From contig NZ_CP131061.1 of NCBI RefSeq assembly GCF_032594355.1, positions 310,001-374,000 on the forward strand: a stretch of DNA of 64,000 bases, read 5' to 3'. The notes beneath the pieces were generated by a model. That model ran no database searches and had not been told where the DNA came from. It saw only the letters and a list, made by a program, of their open reading frames with translations. The first letter of the stretch is position 1. Every line of letters begins with the position of its first letter. Of the stretch, positions 15,586 through 24,732 are shown in pieces. The stretch comes from Methanolapillus ohkumae (GTDB lineage: Archaea; Halobacteriota; Methanosarcinia; Methanosarcinales; Methanosarcinaceae). Made by a program: the position numbers and the translations under genes.

Positions 15586-17253
15586 ATGCCATCCAATTTT
15601 GAAATAATTGAAAAAGACGGTGCCGGCCGAATCGGGCGTCTCCGAACACCGCACGGAATTGTTGAAACGCCGACTGTCATGCCGGTCATCAATCCGAATC
15701 TTCGAATTATTGAACCTGCGGAAATGAAAGACTTTGGCGCGGAAATTTTAATCACCAATTCGTACATCATCTATAACAAAAAAGAATTGCGGGAAAAAGC
15801 TTTAAAAGACGGGCTTCATGAACTTTTAGGATTTGACGGTCCGATCATGACGGATTCCGGATCATTTCAGTTGTCCGTCTACGGCGAAATCAATGTGGAA
15901 AACCATGAAATCATTTCTTTTGAGCAGCAAATCGGAACCGATATCGGAGTTCCGCTCGACATCCCCACCGGGCCTGATGTTTCTTTTGAAAAAGCATCCG
16001 GAGAACTTGAAATTACACATGCCCGCCTCAAAGAAGCCCGCGAAATCGTTGAAAAAACAAGAGAGGCGGCAAAATCCCATAGGGAATCCGAGGGAAAGTC
16101 TGATGGAATGTCAGATGGAAAAGCAGCTGGAATGTCAGATGGAAAAGCAGCTGGAATGTCAGATGGAAAAGCAGCTGGAATGTCAGATGGAAAAGCAGCT
16201 GGAATGTCAGATGGAAAAACAGATGTGAAAAGACGCGGCGATGACATGATGCTGGCCGGACCCATTCAAGGCTCCACCCATAAAAGTCTCCGGGAAAAAA
16301 GCGCGGCTTACTTATCCGAACTGGATTTTGATGTTTATCCGATCGGAGCGGTTGTTCCATTGATGGAAGCCTATAGGTATTCGGAACTTGTCGACATTAT
16401 CGTTGCTGCCAAAAAAAATCTGACGCCAACCGCTCCGGTTCATTTGTTTGGGGCCGGACATCCGATGATGTTTGCGCTTGCAGTTGCACTCGGTTGTGAT
16501 TTGTTTGACTCGGCAGCCTATGCGCTGTATGCCAAAGGCGGTCGCTACATCACGGTGAATGGAACTTACATGGTCGACCGGCTGAAATATTTGCCCTGTT
16601 CCTGTCCGGTTTGTATGAAAAACACGGCAGAAAGCCTGAAAAAAGCCGCCAATAAAGAAGAATTGTTGGCTCGGCACAACCTGTATGTCACCTTTGAAGA
16701 AATCCGGCAAATCAAACAAGCCATCAGTGACGGAAAACTTATGGAATTGGTTGAACTCCGGTGCCATTCTCATCCGAAAATTTTGGGGGCGCTGGATGCG
16801 CTTTTTTCCCATTCCGACTGGCTGGAACAACATGATCCGGCCGCCAAATCCACGTTTTTCGAATGTAGTGCCGCATCTGCCAACCGCCCCGAAGTTTTGC
16901 GGTACGGAATGCGCCTCTCTCGCCTCTCTGTTCACGGAAACGTACTCATTCGTCCCCATTCGTCTCCCAAAGACAAAGAATATGATTTTATCTTTTCGTT
17001 TAAGCCGCCCTTTGGCGCTTATCCGGTGGAATTGGATGAAAACTATCCGTTTAATGCCGAAGTTTTAGACATCCCAAGCCTTCCGTCTCTTCAAAAAGCG
17101 TTGGATCACACTCTTCGCCTGGTTCAACAAAATCCGGACGCAAAATTCGTTTTTGTTAAAGGAAAACGTCTCTCTCGATTCGATGAATCCTGTTTTGAAG
17201 AATTGAAAAAAGTATGTACCGTCGTTGACCGGCTGGATGATTTGGAAAAATAA
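15586..17253 (+). CDS. tgtA: Archaeosine tRNA-guanine transglycosylase (arcTGT) with an inserted repeat
   Basis: 555 aa. It swaps guanine 15 of tRNA for preQ0, the first step of archaeosine formation. TGT landmarks: TPTVMPVINPNLR near residue 29, the active-site Asp90 in MTDSGSFQLSVYG, PLDIPTGPDVS near 126, and the zinc site C338-S-C340-P-V-C343 with a His about 26 residues later. Residues 174-213 are a foreign-looking insert of five 8-residue units (GMSDGKAA) encoded by a 24-bp tandem array, placed between the helix ending TREAAK and the MLAGPIQGSTH strand. The C-terminal PUA domain is absent, as in methanogens with split TGT genes. Ribosome site GAGGA precedes the ATG. Confidence 0.9.
   Translation: MPSNFEIIEKDGAGRIGRLRTPHGIVETPTVMPVINPNLRIIEPAEMKDFGAEILITNSYIIYNKKELREKALKDGLHELLGFDGPIMTDSGSFQLSVYGEINVENHEIISFEQQIGTDIGVPLDIPTGPDVSFEKASGELEITHARLKEAREIVEKTREAAKSHRESEGKSDGMSDGKAAGMSDGKAAGMSDGKAAGMSDGKAAGMSDGKTDVKRRGDDMMLAGPIQGSTHKSLREKSAAYLSELDFDVYPIGAVVPLMEAYRYSELVDIIVAAKKNLTPTAPVHLFGAGHPMMFALAVALGCDLFDSAAYALYAKGGRYITVNGTYMVDRLKYLPCSCPVCMKNTAESLKKAANKEELLARHNLYVTFEEIRQIKQAISDGKLMELVELRCHSHPKILGALDALFSHSDWLEQHDPAAKSTFFECSAASANRPEVLRYGMRLSRLSVHGNVLIRPHSSPKDKEYDFIFSFKPPFGAYPVELDENYPFNAEVLDIPSLPSLQKALDHTLRLVQQNPDAKFVFVKGKRLSRFDESCFEELKKVCTVVDRLDDLEK
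16105..16224 (+). repeat. 24-bp in-frame tandem array inside tgtA
   Basis: Four identical units (starts 16105, 16129, 16153 and 16177) and a fifth with two changes (16201-16224). Each encodes Gly-Met-Ser-Asp-Gly-Lys-Ala-Ala. Identity at the DNA level points to recent expansion. Confidence 0.95.
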
Positions 17254-17590
17254 AACCAAAAAAACGAAAAATAAAGCGAAAGAAAAAAAAGGTAAAACCA
17301 AAAGATAAAAATGAAAAATAGATTTGATTTGTTGAAATAATAGATTTGATTTGTTGAAAAATAGATTTGTCATTTGGAAATGTCCAATGAAAATGTGGAT
17401 GTAACAGCAAACGTGACAAAAAATATTAAAGTAATGAACTCATTTCAGGGTTGATTCTTTCAAATTTTTTCCGAAAAGGAAATTTTTACCATTGAATTTC
17501 AGCCGGTCGTTTTTTCATCCCTTTAATTGACGCGCTACGCGCCGATTTTTGTGTCTCGGTTTGTTTTTCAATGTCGGCCCGGGTGGTAAA
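17254..17590. other. Intergenic region before the UbiA-family gene
   Basis: About 335 bp. It includes A-rich DNA, a direct repeat ATAGATTTGATTTGTTGAAA (two adjacent copies, 17320-17360), and GACGCGCTACGCGCC at 17529-17543, which loosely recalls the B-family stem. No gene is seen. Confidence 0.45.
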
Positions 17591-18586
17591 TTGTCAATTC
17601 TTAATCAGATCAAGCCCTATATTGTTATGCTTCGTCCGGAAATTGCGTTTATGGACATAACGCTTCCGGCATCTTCCGCGCTGCTCGCTTTTTATTTCGC
17701 GACGGGTGGACTTCCCGAGCTTGGATTATTCTTGCTGGCGACCATTGGCGGGTTCTTTGCCATCACCAGTTCTTATGTTTTTAATGATTGTGTCGACGTG
17801 GATATTGATCTGATTAATTTGCCCAGCCGTCCGCTCCCGTCCGGTCAAGTTTCCCGAAAAAACGCATTTCTTTACGCGACAGCGCTTGCGCTCATCGCTG
17901 TTTTTATTTCTTATTTCCTCAATCCGGAATCCTTTGTCGTTCTCTTAATCGCGCTTTTCATCATAACGCTGTATTCCGTTTTCTTTAAACGAAAAACCCC
18001 CTTCAGTTTTATTCCCGTCGGACTGGCATATGGGTTGGTCCCCATCGGAATTTGGCTGGCTTTTGCGCCGGCCGGCATTTTAACGCCGTCGATCGGTCCG
18101 TATTTTACCGGCATGGTCTCCTCCATCGGCGATGTTCCGCTGACCTACCTTCTTCCGCTGCCCGCTCTCTTTTTTGGGCTTATGATTTGCATGACGGACT
18201 GGGGATTTACGCTTGCGGGGGTTTCCCGTGATGTGGAAGGCGACCGCCAAAAAGGCGCTCCGACGCTTCCGGTGACTTACGGCATTCCCTTAACCGCCAA
18301 ATTCATTTTAATCATCTGGACCATCGGCATCCTTTTATCCATCGCAATCGGTCTCTCCGCGCATCTTGGACCGCTTTATTTTATCGCGGCGCTTTTGTCC
18401 GGACTTTGGATGCTCCGGCACTGCCTGCGTTTTATTCAAAATCCGGTTCCCGAGCTCGGCGGGAAACTGTTTGTTGACGGTTCCAACTACCGCGGCGTCA
18501 TGTTCTCGGCAATGATTTTAGATATCTTGCTTTTGGTTTTTGTAGATGTTTATCCGTCTCTGTCGGAAATTTTCGGAATGTTCTGA
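17591..18586 (+). CDS. UbiA-family prenyltransferase
   Basis: 331 aa if it starts at the TTG at 17591, which follows GGGTGGT; an in-frame GTG at 17549 and an ATG at 17627 are alternatives. Multi-spanning membrane enzyme that transfers a polyprenyl chain to an acceptor. The first Asp-rich motif is FNDCVDVDIDLINLPSRPLPSG and the second is around TDWGFTLAGVSRDVEGDRQKGAPTLP. The family includes DGGGP synthase (ether lipids) and, in Methanosarcina, the enzyme attaching the methanophenazine side chain. The next two genes are a geranylgeranyl-reductase-like flavoprotein and a radical SAM protein, so a lipid-quinone-like pathway is plausible; the acceptor is not determined. Confidence 0.8.
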   Translation: MSILNQIKPYIVMLRPEIAFMDITLPASSALLAFYFATGGLPELGLFLLATIGGFFAITSSYVFNDCVDVDIDLINLPSRPLPSGQVSRKNAFLYATALALIAVFISYFLNPESFVVLLIALFIITLYSVFFKRKTPFSFIPVGLAYGLVPIGIWLAFAPAGILTPSIGPYFTGMVSSIGDVPLTYLLPLPALFFGLMICMTDWGFTLAGVSRDVEGDRQKGAPTLPVTYGIPLTAKFILIIWTIGILLSIAIGLSAHLGPLYFIAALLSGLWMLRHCLRFIQNPVPELGGKLFVDGSNYRGVMFSAMILDILLLVFVDVYPSLSEIFGMF

Positions 18587-18798
18587 TTGACATTTCCGTT
18601 TCCTCTCAAAATCCGCCGATTGACTATGATTTTATATGGTTGCAAATGATTAAATAATTTGTTTGGAATAGATTTTGTATTGAAATATCTTGAAAAATTA
18701 TTGATGTTATTGATATTGATTATCGGATATTGATATTATTGAAATATTCTTGATATTGAACATGATTGAAATATTTTTGAAATATTTGAGGAATAAAA

Positions 18799-19998
18799 AT
18801 GTCTGAACAGATAGATATTGCCGTTATCGGCGCCTCTCCGGCCGGACTCATGGCGGCCCGGTATGCCGCAATGGGTGGTGCCCGTGTTACTTTATTTGAA
18901 AAAAAAGACCGGATCGGAAATGATCCGCATCCGGCCAATTCATTTTTTAAAGGAATGATGAACTACACCGGCGAAAAAGTCGATTCTTCCTACGTGGTTC
19001 ATGAAATTGACGGCATGAAACTTATTTCTCCGGGCGGTCGCACCGTCACCGTCAAGACGCCCGGCTATGCCATTAACAAATCCGTCTTTGACCGGTTTTA
19101 TGAACAAAAAGCGATTGCGGCCGGTGTCAACATTGTTACCGGAACAGCCGTCACCGATGTCAAACGAAAGGAAAATGGGATTGTTTTAAAAACAATGCCG
19201 TCCGGATGTTTGGATCCGGAGAAAAAAGAAAAAGTGAAAGCAAAGATCGTGATTATCGCGGACGGCATTTTGTCCAAAAACGCAAAAGCGGCCGGCCTTA
19301 GCACCATGAAACATCCGGAAGACATCGCCTGGGGAACCGAGCTTGAAATTAAAGCGCCCGGCATCGGAAAATCGGATTTCGCCGAATATTATGTCGGAAG
19401 TCATGCCCCCGGCTGGAAATCCAGTTATCTTCCCCGCGGCGGAGACAATGCCGCCATCGGAGTTTATGTGCGCTATTTTGGAAAAGATGTTTCTCAATTC
19501 TTAAATCCATGGGTTGAAAAATTCAAGGAACTCAAAGGAATTTCCGATGATGAATTTTCCATCGTTGAGTCCAAAAGCGCGGGCGACCCGATCATTACGA
19601 TTCCCGACCGGATTTACGCACCCAACATCATGGTTGCGGGCGGCGCTGCCGGGCAATCCGGAATCGGCTATGCGATGCGGGCGGGACAACTTGCCGGCAC
19701 GGTCGGTGCCAAAGCCATCGCAAAGGATGATTATTCTGAAAAAACGCTTTCCGCTTATTATTCCCAATGGAAAAAAGATTTGTATATCGAACACACATTC
19801 GGCCGCATCGGTCTTGAAACGCTCCGGAAAATGGATGACACGGAAATCGACGAGTTGTTTGACGTGTTTGAAGGCGAAGACGTGTCTTCCCTCATTCAAG
19901 GAAGCGCAATGGATCAAGGGCTTTCCGTTCTTTCGCTGATGCTGAAGAAAAAACCGTCCGCGATTTTAAAAGCAGGTGCCTATTTCAGAAACAGATGA
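18799..19998 (+). CDS. Geranylgeranyl reductase-like FAD-dependent oxidoreductase
   Basis: 399 aa. The N-terminal Rossmann FAD site is clear (IAVIGASPAGLMAARYAAMGGARVTLFEKK, residues 6-35) and the second FAD motif lies around APNIMVAGGAAGQSGIGYAMRAGQLAG (about 275-300). The family saturates double bonds of prenyl chains in archaeal lipids or respiratory carriers. It follows the UbiA-like prenyltransferase on the same strand, 212 bp away, which supports a prenyl substrate. The ribosome site GAGGA precedes the ATG. The exact substrate is unknown; a different FAD monooxygenase-like role is possible. Confidence 0.75.
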   Translation: MSEQIDIAVIGASPAGLMAARYAAMGGARVTLFEKKDRIGNDPHPANSFFKGMMNYTGEKVDSSYVVHEIDGMKLISPGGRTVTVKTPGYAINKSVFDRFYEQKAIAAGVNIVTGTAVTDVKRKENGIVLKTMPSGCLDPEKKEKVKAKIVIIADGILSKNAKAAGLSTMKHPEDIAWGTELEIKAPGIGKSDFAEYYVGSHAPGWKSSYLPRGGDNAAIGVYVRYFGKDVSQFLNPWVEKFKELKGISDDEFSIVESKSAGDPIITIPDRIYAPNIMVAGGAAGQSGIGYAMRAGQLAGTVGAKAIAKDDYSEKTLSAYYSQWKKDLYIEHTFGRIGLETLRKMDDTEIDELFDVFEGEDVSSLIQGSAMDQGLSVLSLMLKKKPSAILKAGAYFRNR

Positions 19999-20118
19999 TT
20001 GAAAAAAATGAATTGAAAAAAATGAATTGAAAAAAATGAATGGATTGGCGGAAGAGTTACAAATCAAAACTTTTCGGCAAAAGAGTACAAAAACAGTTGA
20101 AATTCAAATGGTGGCGTA

Positions 20119-21345
20119 ATGAAATATCCGATTTACAAAAATCTTTTTTTTGAAGCAGACATTGAAATATTTCGCGGACGGACAAAGGTCACGTCCCGCG
20201 GGATTTTGGCGCCGCTTTTGAGGACACGCGTTTCCCGAGAAATGTCTTTTTTTGACAATCAGAAATACATTTTTGAATTGATGCCGGACTCCGATATGGA
20301 TAATGAGCATGCCAACTATTTGAATCGGTATGGTTCCTCTCTTATTTTTTCCACATGGATGGCACCGATTCCATCCCCTGCGTTTTCCCGCCAGGTCAAA
20401 AGCCGGATGATGTCCGGATTTGGATGTTTTCATCCGGAACAAGTCACCCTTTCCATTACGGAAGAATGTCCAAACCGTTGTCTTCACTGTGCGCTGCCCA
20501 ACAAAAACAATCATTCCAAGCTCAGCCCGACAGAAGTCAAAGACGCGATCGACCAATGCGTTGCCGCCGGGGCGACGAATATCATTTTTGATGGCGGTGA
20601 GCCGCTTGGCTATGCGGGTTTGGAAGATCTCATTTCTCATGTTCCCGAAACGGCCGTTGCCGGGCTTTTCACATCCGGCGTCGGATTAACTTTTGAAAAA
20701 GCAAAATCGCTCAAAGACGCCGGACTTTACTCAATTTCGGTGAGTTTTGACAGCCCGTTTGAGGAAAAACATGACCATATGCGCGGCGTTGCCGGGATTT
20801 TTAAGAAAGCTGCCGCAGGTGTTAAGAACGCGGTATCTGCGGGTCTTTTGGTGAATATGTATGTTGTTTTGGCACCCTATAATGTTTCTGATTTGGAAGA
20901 CTTTTACCGTCTTTCCCAAGAGCTTGGCGCACATGAATTATCATTTTATGAAATTGTCCCGACCGGACGCTGGCTGGACAACACCTCTGATATTTTGACA
21001 AAAGACCAGCATGCGGCGTTTGAGAGTTTTGTCCGCCGCCATGAAAGAGATGGGGACGCGAAAGACAGCCAAAATATTGATTCGGGTCCTAAGATTTTTC
21101 CGGGTCCGCTCATTGTTCAAACGTTTGGCTGCATGGCCGGTCGGCAGTGGCTGCACATCACGCCGGAAGGAAATATTTTGCCATGTTCCTGCGTTCCGAT
21201 TTCGTACGGGAACATTAAGGACGGCAAAAACGCGGTCAAAACCGCCTGGAAAAAAATAAGAAAGGATCCGGCTTACGGCAAAATTGGCGGCTGTCTGATG
21301 CGGGATAAAGATTTTCGGGAAAAATACGGGGATAAGTTCGAGTAA
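20119..21345 (+). CDS. Radical SAM protein with SPASM-like C-terminus
   Basis: 408 aa. About 115 N-terminal residues of unrecognised character precede the radical SAM core: ITEECPNRCLHCALP supplies the CxxxCxxC [4Fe-4S] ligands (about residues 118-125), then FDGGEPLGYAGLEDL (GGEP motif) and the ISVSFDSP strand. The C-terminus has extra cysteines (FGCMAGRQWLHITPEGNILPCSCVPISYGN and GGCLMRDK), the SPASM/Twitch-like pattern for an auxiliary cluster. It is the third gene of the run with the prenyltransferase and the flavoprotein, 120 bp downstream, with GGTGG before its ATG. The substrate is unknown; modification of a prenylated cofactor is a guess from context only. Confidence 0.8.
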   Translation: MKYPIYKNLFFEADIEIFRGRTKVTSRGILAPLLRTRVSREMSFFDNQKYIFELMPDSDMDNEHANYLNRYGSSLIFSTWMAPIPSPAFSRQVKSRMMSGFGCFHPEQVTLSITEECPNRCLHCALPNKNNHSKLSPTEVKDAIDQCVAAGATNIIFDGGEPLGYAGLEDLISHVPETAVAGLFTSGVGLTFEKAKSLKDAGLYSISVSFDSPFEEKHDHMRGVAGIFKKAAAGVKNAVSAGLLVNMYVVLAPYNVSDLEDFYRLSQELGAHELSFYEIVPTGRWLDNTSDILTKDQHAAFESFVRRHERDGDAKDSQNIDSGPKIFPGPLIVQTFGCMAGRQWLHITPEGNILPCSCVPISYGNIKDGKNAVKTAWKKIRKDPAYGKIGGCLMRDKDFREKYGDKFE

Positions 21346-21389
21346 TGAAATATTTTTAATTTTTTCCAAAGTTCTTTTTTTCAAAACTC

Positions 21390-21490
21390 TTTTTTAAAAA
21401 AACGTAAAAAAAGTAAGAAAAAAGTTTTAAAAAAAGTTTTAAAAAAAGTTTTAAAAAATGTAAGAAAAAAGTTTTAAAAAAAGTAAAAAA
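21390..21490. repeat. AT-rich short repeat between convergent genes
   Basis: AAAAAAAGTTTTAA and AAAAAAGTAAGAAA words repeat about eight times with a period near 14 bp between two convergent stop codons. It probably has terminator activity in both directions. Confidence 0.6.
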
Positions 21491-21500
21491 TAATAAAAAC

Positions 21501-22457
21501 TTATTTCAAATCTTCCTCATTTTTGAGCCGCCAGAAAAAGTCGCCTTCAAAGAGATATTTTTCCGCGATTCCTTTTTCTTCAAAATTTTTCAAGCGCGGA
21601 AGCACTTGAGACGGGGCGTATCCGGTCACGTGGCAAATGCCTGCGGCATTCATACCGTCTTTAAATAGCCGGAACAGAATATCCAAATCGACATCGTCTT
21701 CCGAAAGTTGAGACACAAAATGAATAAATGAGTTCATTAAACGGTTTTTTTTCGTGTCGAGTTCTTTTTGCAGATGAGACAGTTGAACTTGCTCTTCCAA
21801 TACCTCTTCCATTTCTTTTTGAACCCGGTGAATCTGCGACAAGAAATATCCTTCCCGGCTTTTTAAAACCATATCTTCGGAATTCTCTTTTGTCTCTCTC
21901 TCCCTTTTTGAATTTTTCAAGTCCTCCTCAAGCAAAATATCGAAACTTAAACCCACATCGAAATCCTTTTCTTCCGGTTTATTTTTCGTCTCATCCGGAT
22001 AAGGCGGCGCCGGAAACGACGGCGCCAAAAATATCACCGGCGCCGGCAAAAGGGAAGACATGCGTCCCATGCGCCCCATTTGCATCATTTTTTCCATTCG
22101 GCTTTTCCGCTGCGCCTTTGTCTCCGGCGGCTGAAACACGACCGACAAAGAATAAGTCGGAGCGCTCGGGAATTCAAATTCGGAACGATTGACGTGCGCA
22201 GAATAAGAATATGGTGACACGAAAACTTCAAGGCGCATGCTCCTTGAAATATTGTAATATTTTCGCCGCTGCTCATCGATGCTGCTTTCAATCAGACCCG
22301 TTTTTTCCAAAAGAGTCAAATGACCAATGACGGCCTTTGGAGCAACGCCGATGCGGCTTGAAATTTCGCTGACATAAAATGGACGGTCCGCCAAAAGCGC
22401 TAAAATTTTCCGGCGGTTTTCATTTCCCAAAATATCCAAAATCTCAGACGGGTCCAT
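21501..22457 (-). CDS. ArsR-type winged-helix transcriptional regulator
   Basis: 318 aa from the ATG at 22457, chosen because AGGAGG-like GGAGGAAAA lies just upstream; an in-frame start 13 codons earlier is not needed. Residues about 1-75 are an ArsR/HTH_20 winged helix: ILDILGNENRRKILALLADRPFYVSEISSRIGVAPKAVIGHLTLLEKTGLIES, then the wing with RRKYYNIS. The middle is Pro/Met/Arg-rich, then a long Glu/Gln/Lys helix (about 225-265, likely coiled coil, dimerisation). The C-terminus (from about 270) resembles a second winged helix (MNAAGICHVTGYAPSQVLPRLKNFEEKGIAE). Target genes unknown. It is cotranscribed with or just downstream of the dCMP deaminase gene, with a 17-bp tandem array between them. 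Confidence 0.8.
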   Translation of the reverse strand: MDPSEILDILGNENRRKILALLADRPFYVSEISSRIGVAPKAVIGHLTLLEKTGLIESSIDEQRRKYYNISRSMRLEVFVSPYSYSAHVNRSEFEFPSAPTYSLSVVFQPPETKAQRKSRMEKMMQMGRMGRMSSLLPAPVIFLAPSFPAPPYPDETKNKPEEKDFDVGLSFDILLEEDLKNSKRERETKENSEDMVLKSREGYFLSQIHRVQKEMEEVLEEQVQLSHLQKELDTKKNRLMNSFIHFVSQLSEDDVDLDILFRLFKDGMNAAGICHVTGYAPSQVLPRLKNFEEKGIAEKYLFEGDFFWRLKNEEDLK

Positions 22458-22489
22458 TTTTCCTCCGATTTGATTCCTGAAAAAGTGTT

Positions 22490-22556
22490 CAGTCACTGTT
22501 ATTTTTCAGCCACTGTTATTTTTCAGCCACTGTTATTTTTCAGTCATTGTCAGTCA
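22490..22556. repeat. 17-bp tandem array upstream of the ArsR-type gene
   Basis: CAGYCACTGTTATTTTT occurs at 22490, 22507 and 22524 with a truncated fourth copy at 22541. It starts inside the segment just upstream of the regulator's ATG on the minus strand. Repeated operator sites or simple expansion are both possible. Confidence 0.8.
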
Positions 22557-22557
22557 T

Positions 22558-23022
22558 TTAAGGCTCTTGTATTTTTGGGGCATGGTGTTCCACGGTCACA
22601 CCTGCTTCTTTAAAAAAGGACATGGAATTCGGGTCTGGGTAGGCGTTTAAGTAAACCACCCGGCGGATTCCGGCGTTAATAATCATTTTCGTACACAAAA
22701 TGCAGGGTTGGTGCGTGCAGTAAAGAGTTGAGCCCGATGTCGGAATTCCATGAAGCGCGGCTTGGATAATCGCGTTTTGTTCAGCATGAACCGCCCGGCA
22801 TTTTTCATGCATGGTTCCGGACGGAATATTTTGTTCGTTTCGGAGGCATCCGATGTCTAAACAGTGAGCCAAACCACGGGGAGCTCCGTTGTAACCTGTG
22901 GTGAGGATGTGGTTGTCCCGAACAATCACCGCACCGACTTTGTTTCGCAGGCACGTCGAACGTTTCGCCACCGTTTGGGATATTTCAACATAATAATCAT
23001 CAATGGAAAGCCTCTCTGACAT
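22558..23022 (-). CDS. dCMP/cytidine deaminase family protein
   Basis: 154 aa. The zinc-dependent deaminase motifs are complete: CRAVHAEQNAIIQAA (HAE, about residue 77) and TLYCTHQPCILCTKMI (PCxxC, about 105). The extra upstream cysteines in STCLRNKVGAVIVRDN and CLDIGCLRNEQ match the dCMP deaminase (ComEB-like) branch, which makes dUMP for thymidylate synthesis. A TATA-like tatatata (minus strand, about 23043-23055) lies roughly 25 bp ahead of the ATG and no ribosome site is seen, so the message may be leaderless. Confidence 0.88.
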   Translation of the reverse strand: MSERLSIDDYYVEISQTVAKRSTCLRNKVGAVIVRDNHILTTGYNGAPRGLAHCLDIGCLRNEQNIPSGTMHEKCRAVHAEQNAIIQAALHGIPTSGSTLYCTHQPCILCTKMIINAGIRRVVYLNAYPDPNSMSFFKEAGVTVEHHAPKIQEP

Positions 23023-23739
23023 GAATATACATAAATGAGGACAATATATATAAGTTATCTGAAAATCCGAATAAGTTCTTTGAAAAATACGAATGGATAA
23101 TATTTGCGGATTTTTGTTTGTTTGATTTTTTAATTTCGAAAAAGATTCGCATGGATTGGAATAATTTGCCGTTTGTCATTTTTTTGTTTTGTGTCACACC
23201 ACACGTGCATTGTAGCACCCAATCTTTTTAAATTTAACAAGACCGGTACATATTTTTCTTTTTATTGAAAAAGGAATAATGCCAAAATTATTCAGGCCTT
23301 TTCCAAAAAAATGAAAATCAACATCGAAAAGTAGAAATACGATTAACCAATACATCCAAAAATTGACCTTTCAAAAAAATGGTGTCCGTCGACTCCATCT
23401 GCTTATAATTATTATCTTCTTTTGATGATGACTATGGCTCAAAGCCGGCGAAAAATGAAAGTGGTTAAATATAATGCTCTGATAAATGTATGAGTTTAGT
23501 GGAAAATAAAATATCATGAAATCCATAATCATCAATAAAATATTATCATGAAATCCATAAAATCATCAATAAAATCATCAATAAAATATTATCATGAAAT
23601 CTATAAAATCATCAATAAAATATTATCATAAAATCATCAAAAATCTTCATCAATAAAATTTATTGTAAAAAATAATCCTTAAAATTAACTGTTTGGCGCT
23701 TGAAATCGTATCGAAGACAGAAAAAAAGGCGAAAAAAAT
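23023..23739. other. AT-rich intergenic region before secF
   Basis: 717 bp between divergent genes. It holds the minus-strand TATA of the deaminase gene (about 23043-23055), an imperfect hairpin near 23266-23310, and a long tandem array (23510-23662). No supported gene was found. Confidence 0.55.
23510..23662. repeat. Tandem array ATCATCAATAAAATATT / ATCATGAAATCCATAAA
   Basis: Units of about 34 bp combine ATCATGAAATCYATAA and AATCATCAATAAAATATT; three to four copies occur, one with an internal ATCATCAATAAA duplication. Confidence 0.75.
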
Positions 23740-24732
23740 ATGGCATTTGAATTGTACAATTATCTTTACCCGTTTGTGGAAAAAACGGATGATAAAAAGT
23801 TAATCGCGATTCCGCTCGCAATTTTAGCGGTGGCGATTGTGATTATTCTTTTTACAACAGTCAAAACCGGATCTCCGATGGCATTAGGCATGGATTTCGT
23901 CGGCGGTACCCAATTTGCGGTGACGACAAGCCTGTCGGAGTCCCAAATTCAGGAAATGTTCTCGGATTACCCGATGGACGAAGTGCGTATCAGCGGCTCA
24001 CGGGCAATTCTTCAATTCGGACAAATGGACGAAGAAGACCTCAAAAACATTGAAAGCCTGATTTATCAGAATCCGTCGTTTACCAACGTTGAGGAAAAAC
24101 AAGTGGCGCCGGTTTACAGTGAACAACTCCAAAAAACGGCCCTTATGGCGATTGTTTTATCTTTTATCGGAATGGCCCTTGTTGTCTTTATTTTGTTTAG
24201 AAAAATCGTTCCGTCCGGCGCCGTTATTTTGTCAGCGGTTTCCGACATTTTGATTCCCATCGCGTTTATGGATCTTTTCGGCATTGAGCTCACACTCGGA
24301 ACCGTTGCCGCCCTTCTCATGTTAATCGGATATTCGGTGGATAGCGACATCTTATTGACCAACAAAGTGTTCAAACGCTCCGGAAATCTCAACGACAAAA
24401 TCTCAGGCGCGATGCGCACCGGTCTTTTAATGACCACGACAACGATCGCCGCCTTTTTGGTCATGTATTTGGTGTCCACTTACCTTCATTATATTGTTCC
24501 AAGCGTTCCACCTATTCCGCTTTTGTCTCAAATCTCTCTCATCGTTTTGGTCGGACTCATCGTTGATATTTTCAACACCTGGTTCTTAAACGCCGGCATT
24601 TTGAAAATGTACCTGTCCAAAAAACCAGGGTCCGGTCGCTCCGGAAGCTCCGGTAAATCCGGTTCCAATGGTTCCGGCTCCGGTAAATCCGGCAGTAAAA
24701 ATTCAAACGCCAAAGGAGGGAAAAACGCATGA
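23740..24732 (+). CDS. secF: Protein translocase subunit SecF
   Basis: 330 aa integral membrane protein that, with SecD, assists Sec-dependent export using the ion gradient. Six membrane segments are visible: one near residue 25-40, then the cluster from about 128 to 290. The signature GMDFVGGTQFAV (about 50) and the VILSAVSDILIPIAFMDLFGIELTLGTVAALLMLIGYSVDSDILL block are typical SecF. The C-terminal 34 residues are a Gly/Ser/Lys/Asn low-complexity tail that other SecF proteins do not need, probably exposed in the cytoplasm. Its stop overlaps the secD start (ATGATG), so the two are translationally coupled. No strong ribosome site; AT-rich leader. Confidence 0.93.
   Translation: MAFELYNYLYPFVEKTDDKKLIAIPLAILAVAIVIILFTTVKTGSPMALGMDFVGGTQFAVTTSLSESQIQEMFSDYPMDEVRISGSRAILQFGQMDEEDLKNIESLIYQNPSFTNVEEKQVAPVYSEQLQKTALMAIVLSFIGMALVVFILFRKIVPSGAVILSAVSDILIPIAFMDLFGIELTLGTVAALLMLIGYSVDSDILLTNKVFKRSGNLNDKISGAMRTGLLMTTTTIAAFLVMYLVSTYLHYIVPSVPPIPLLSQISLIVLVGLIVDIFNTWFLNAGILKMYLSKKPGSGRSGSSGKSGSNGSGSGKSGSKNSNAKGGKNA

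Noticed and set aside
23000..23218. 72-codon minus-strand frame upstream of the deaminase gene
   Set aside because: It covers the TATA box of the deaminase gene and has only AT-driven composition.
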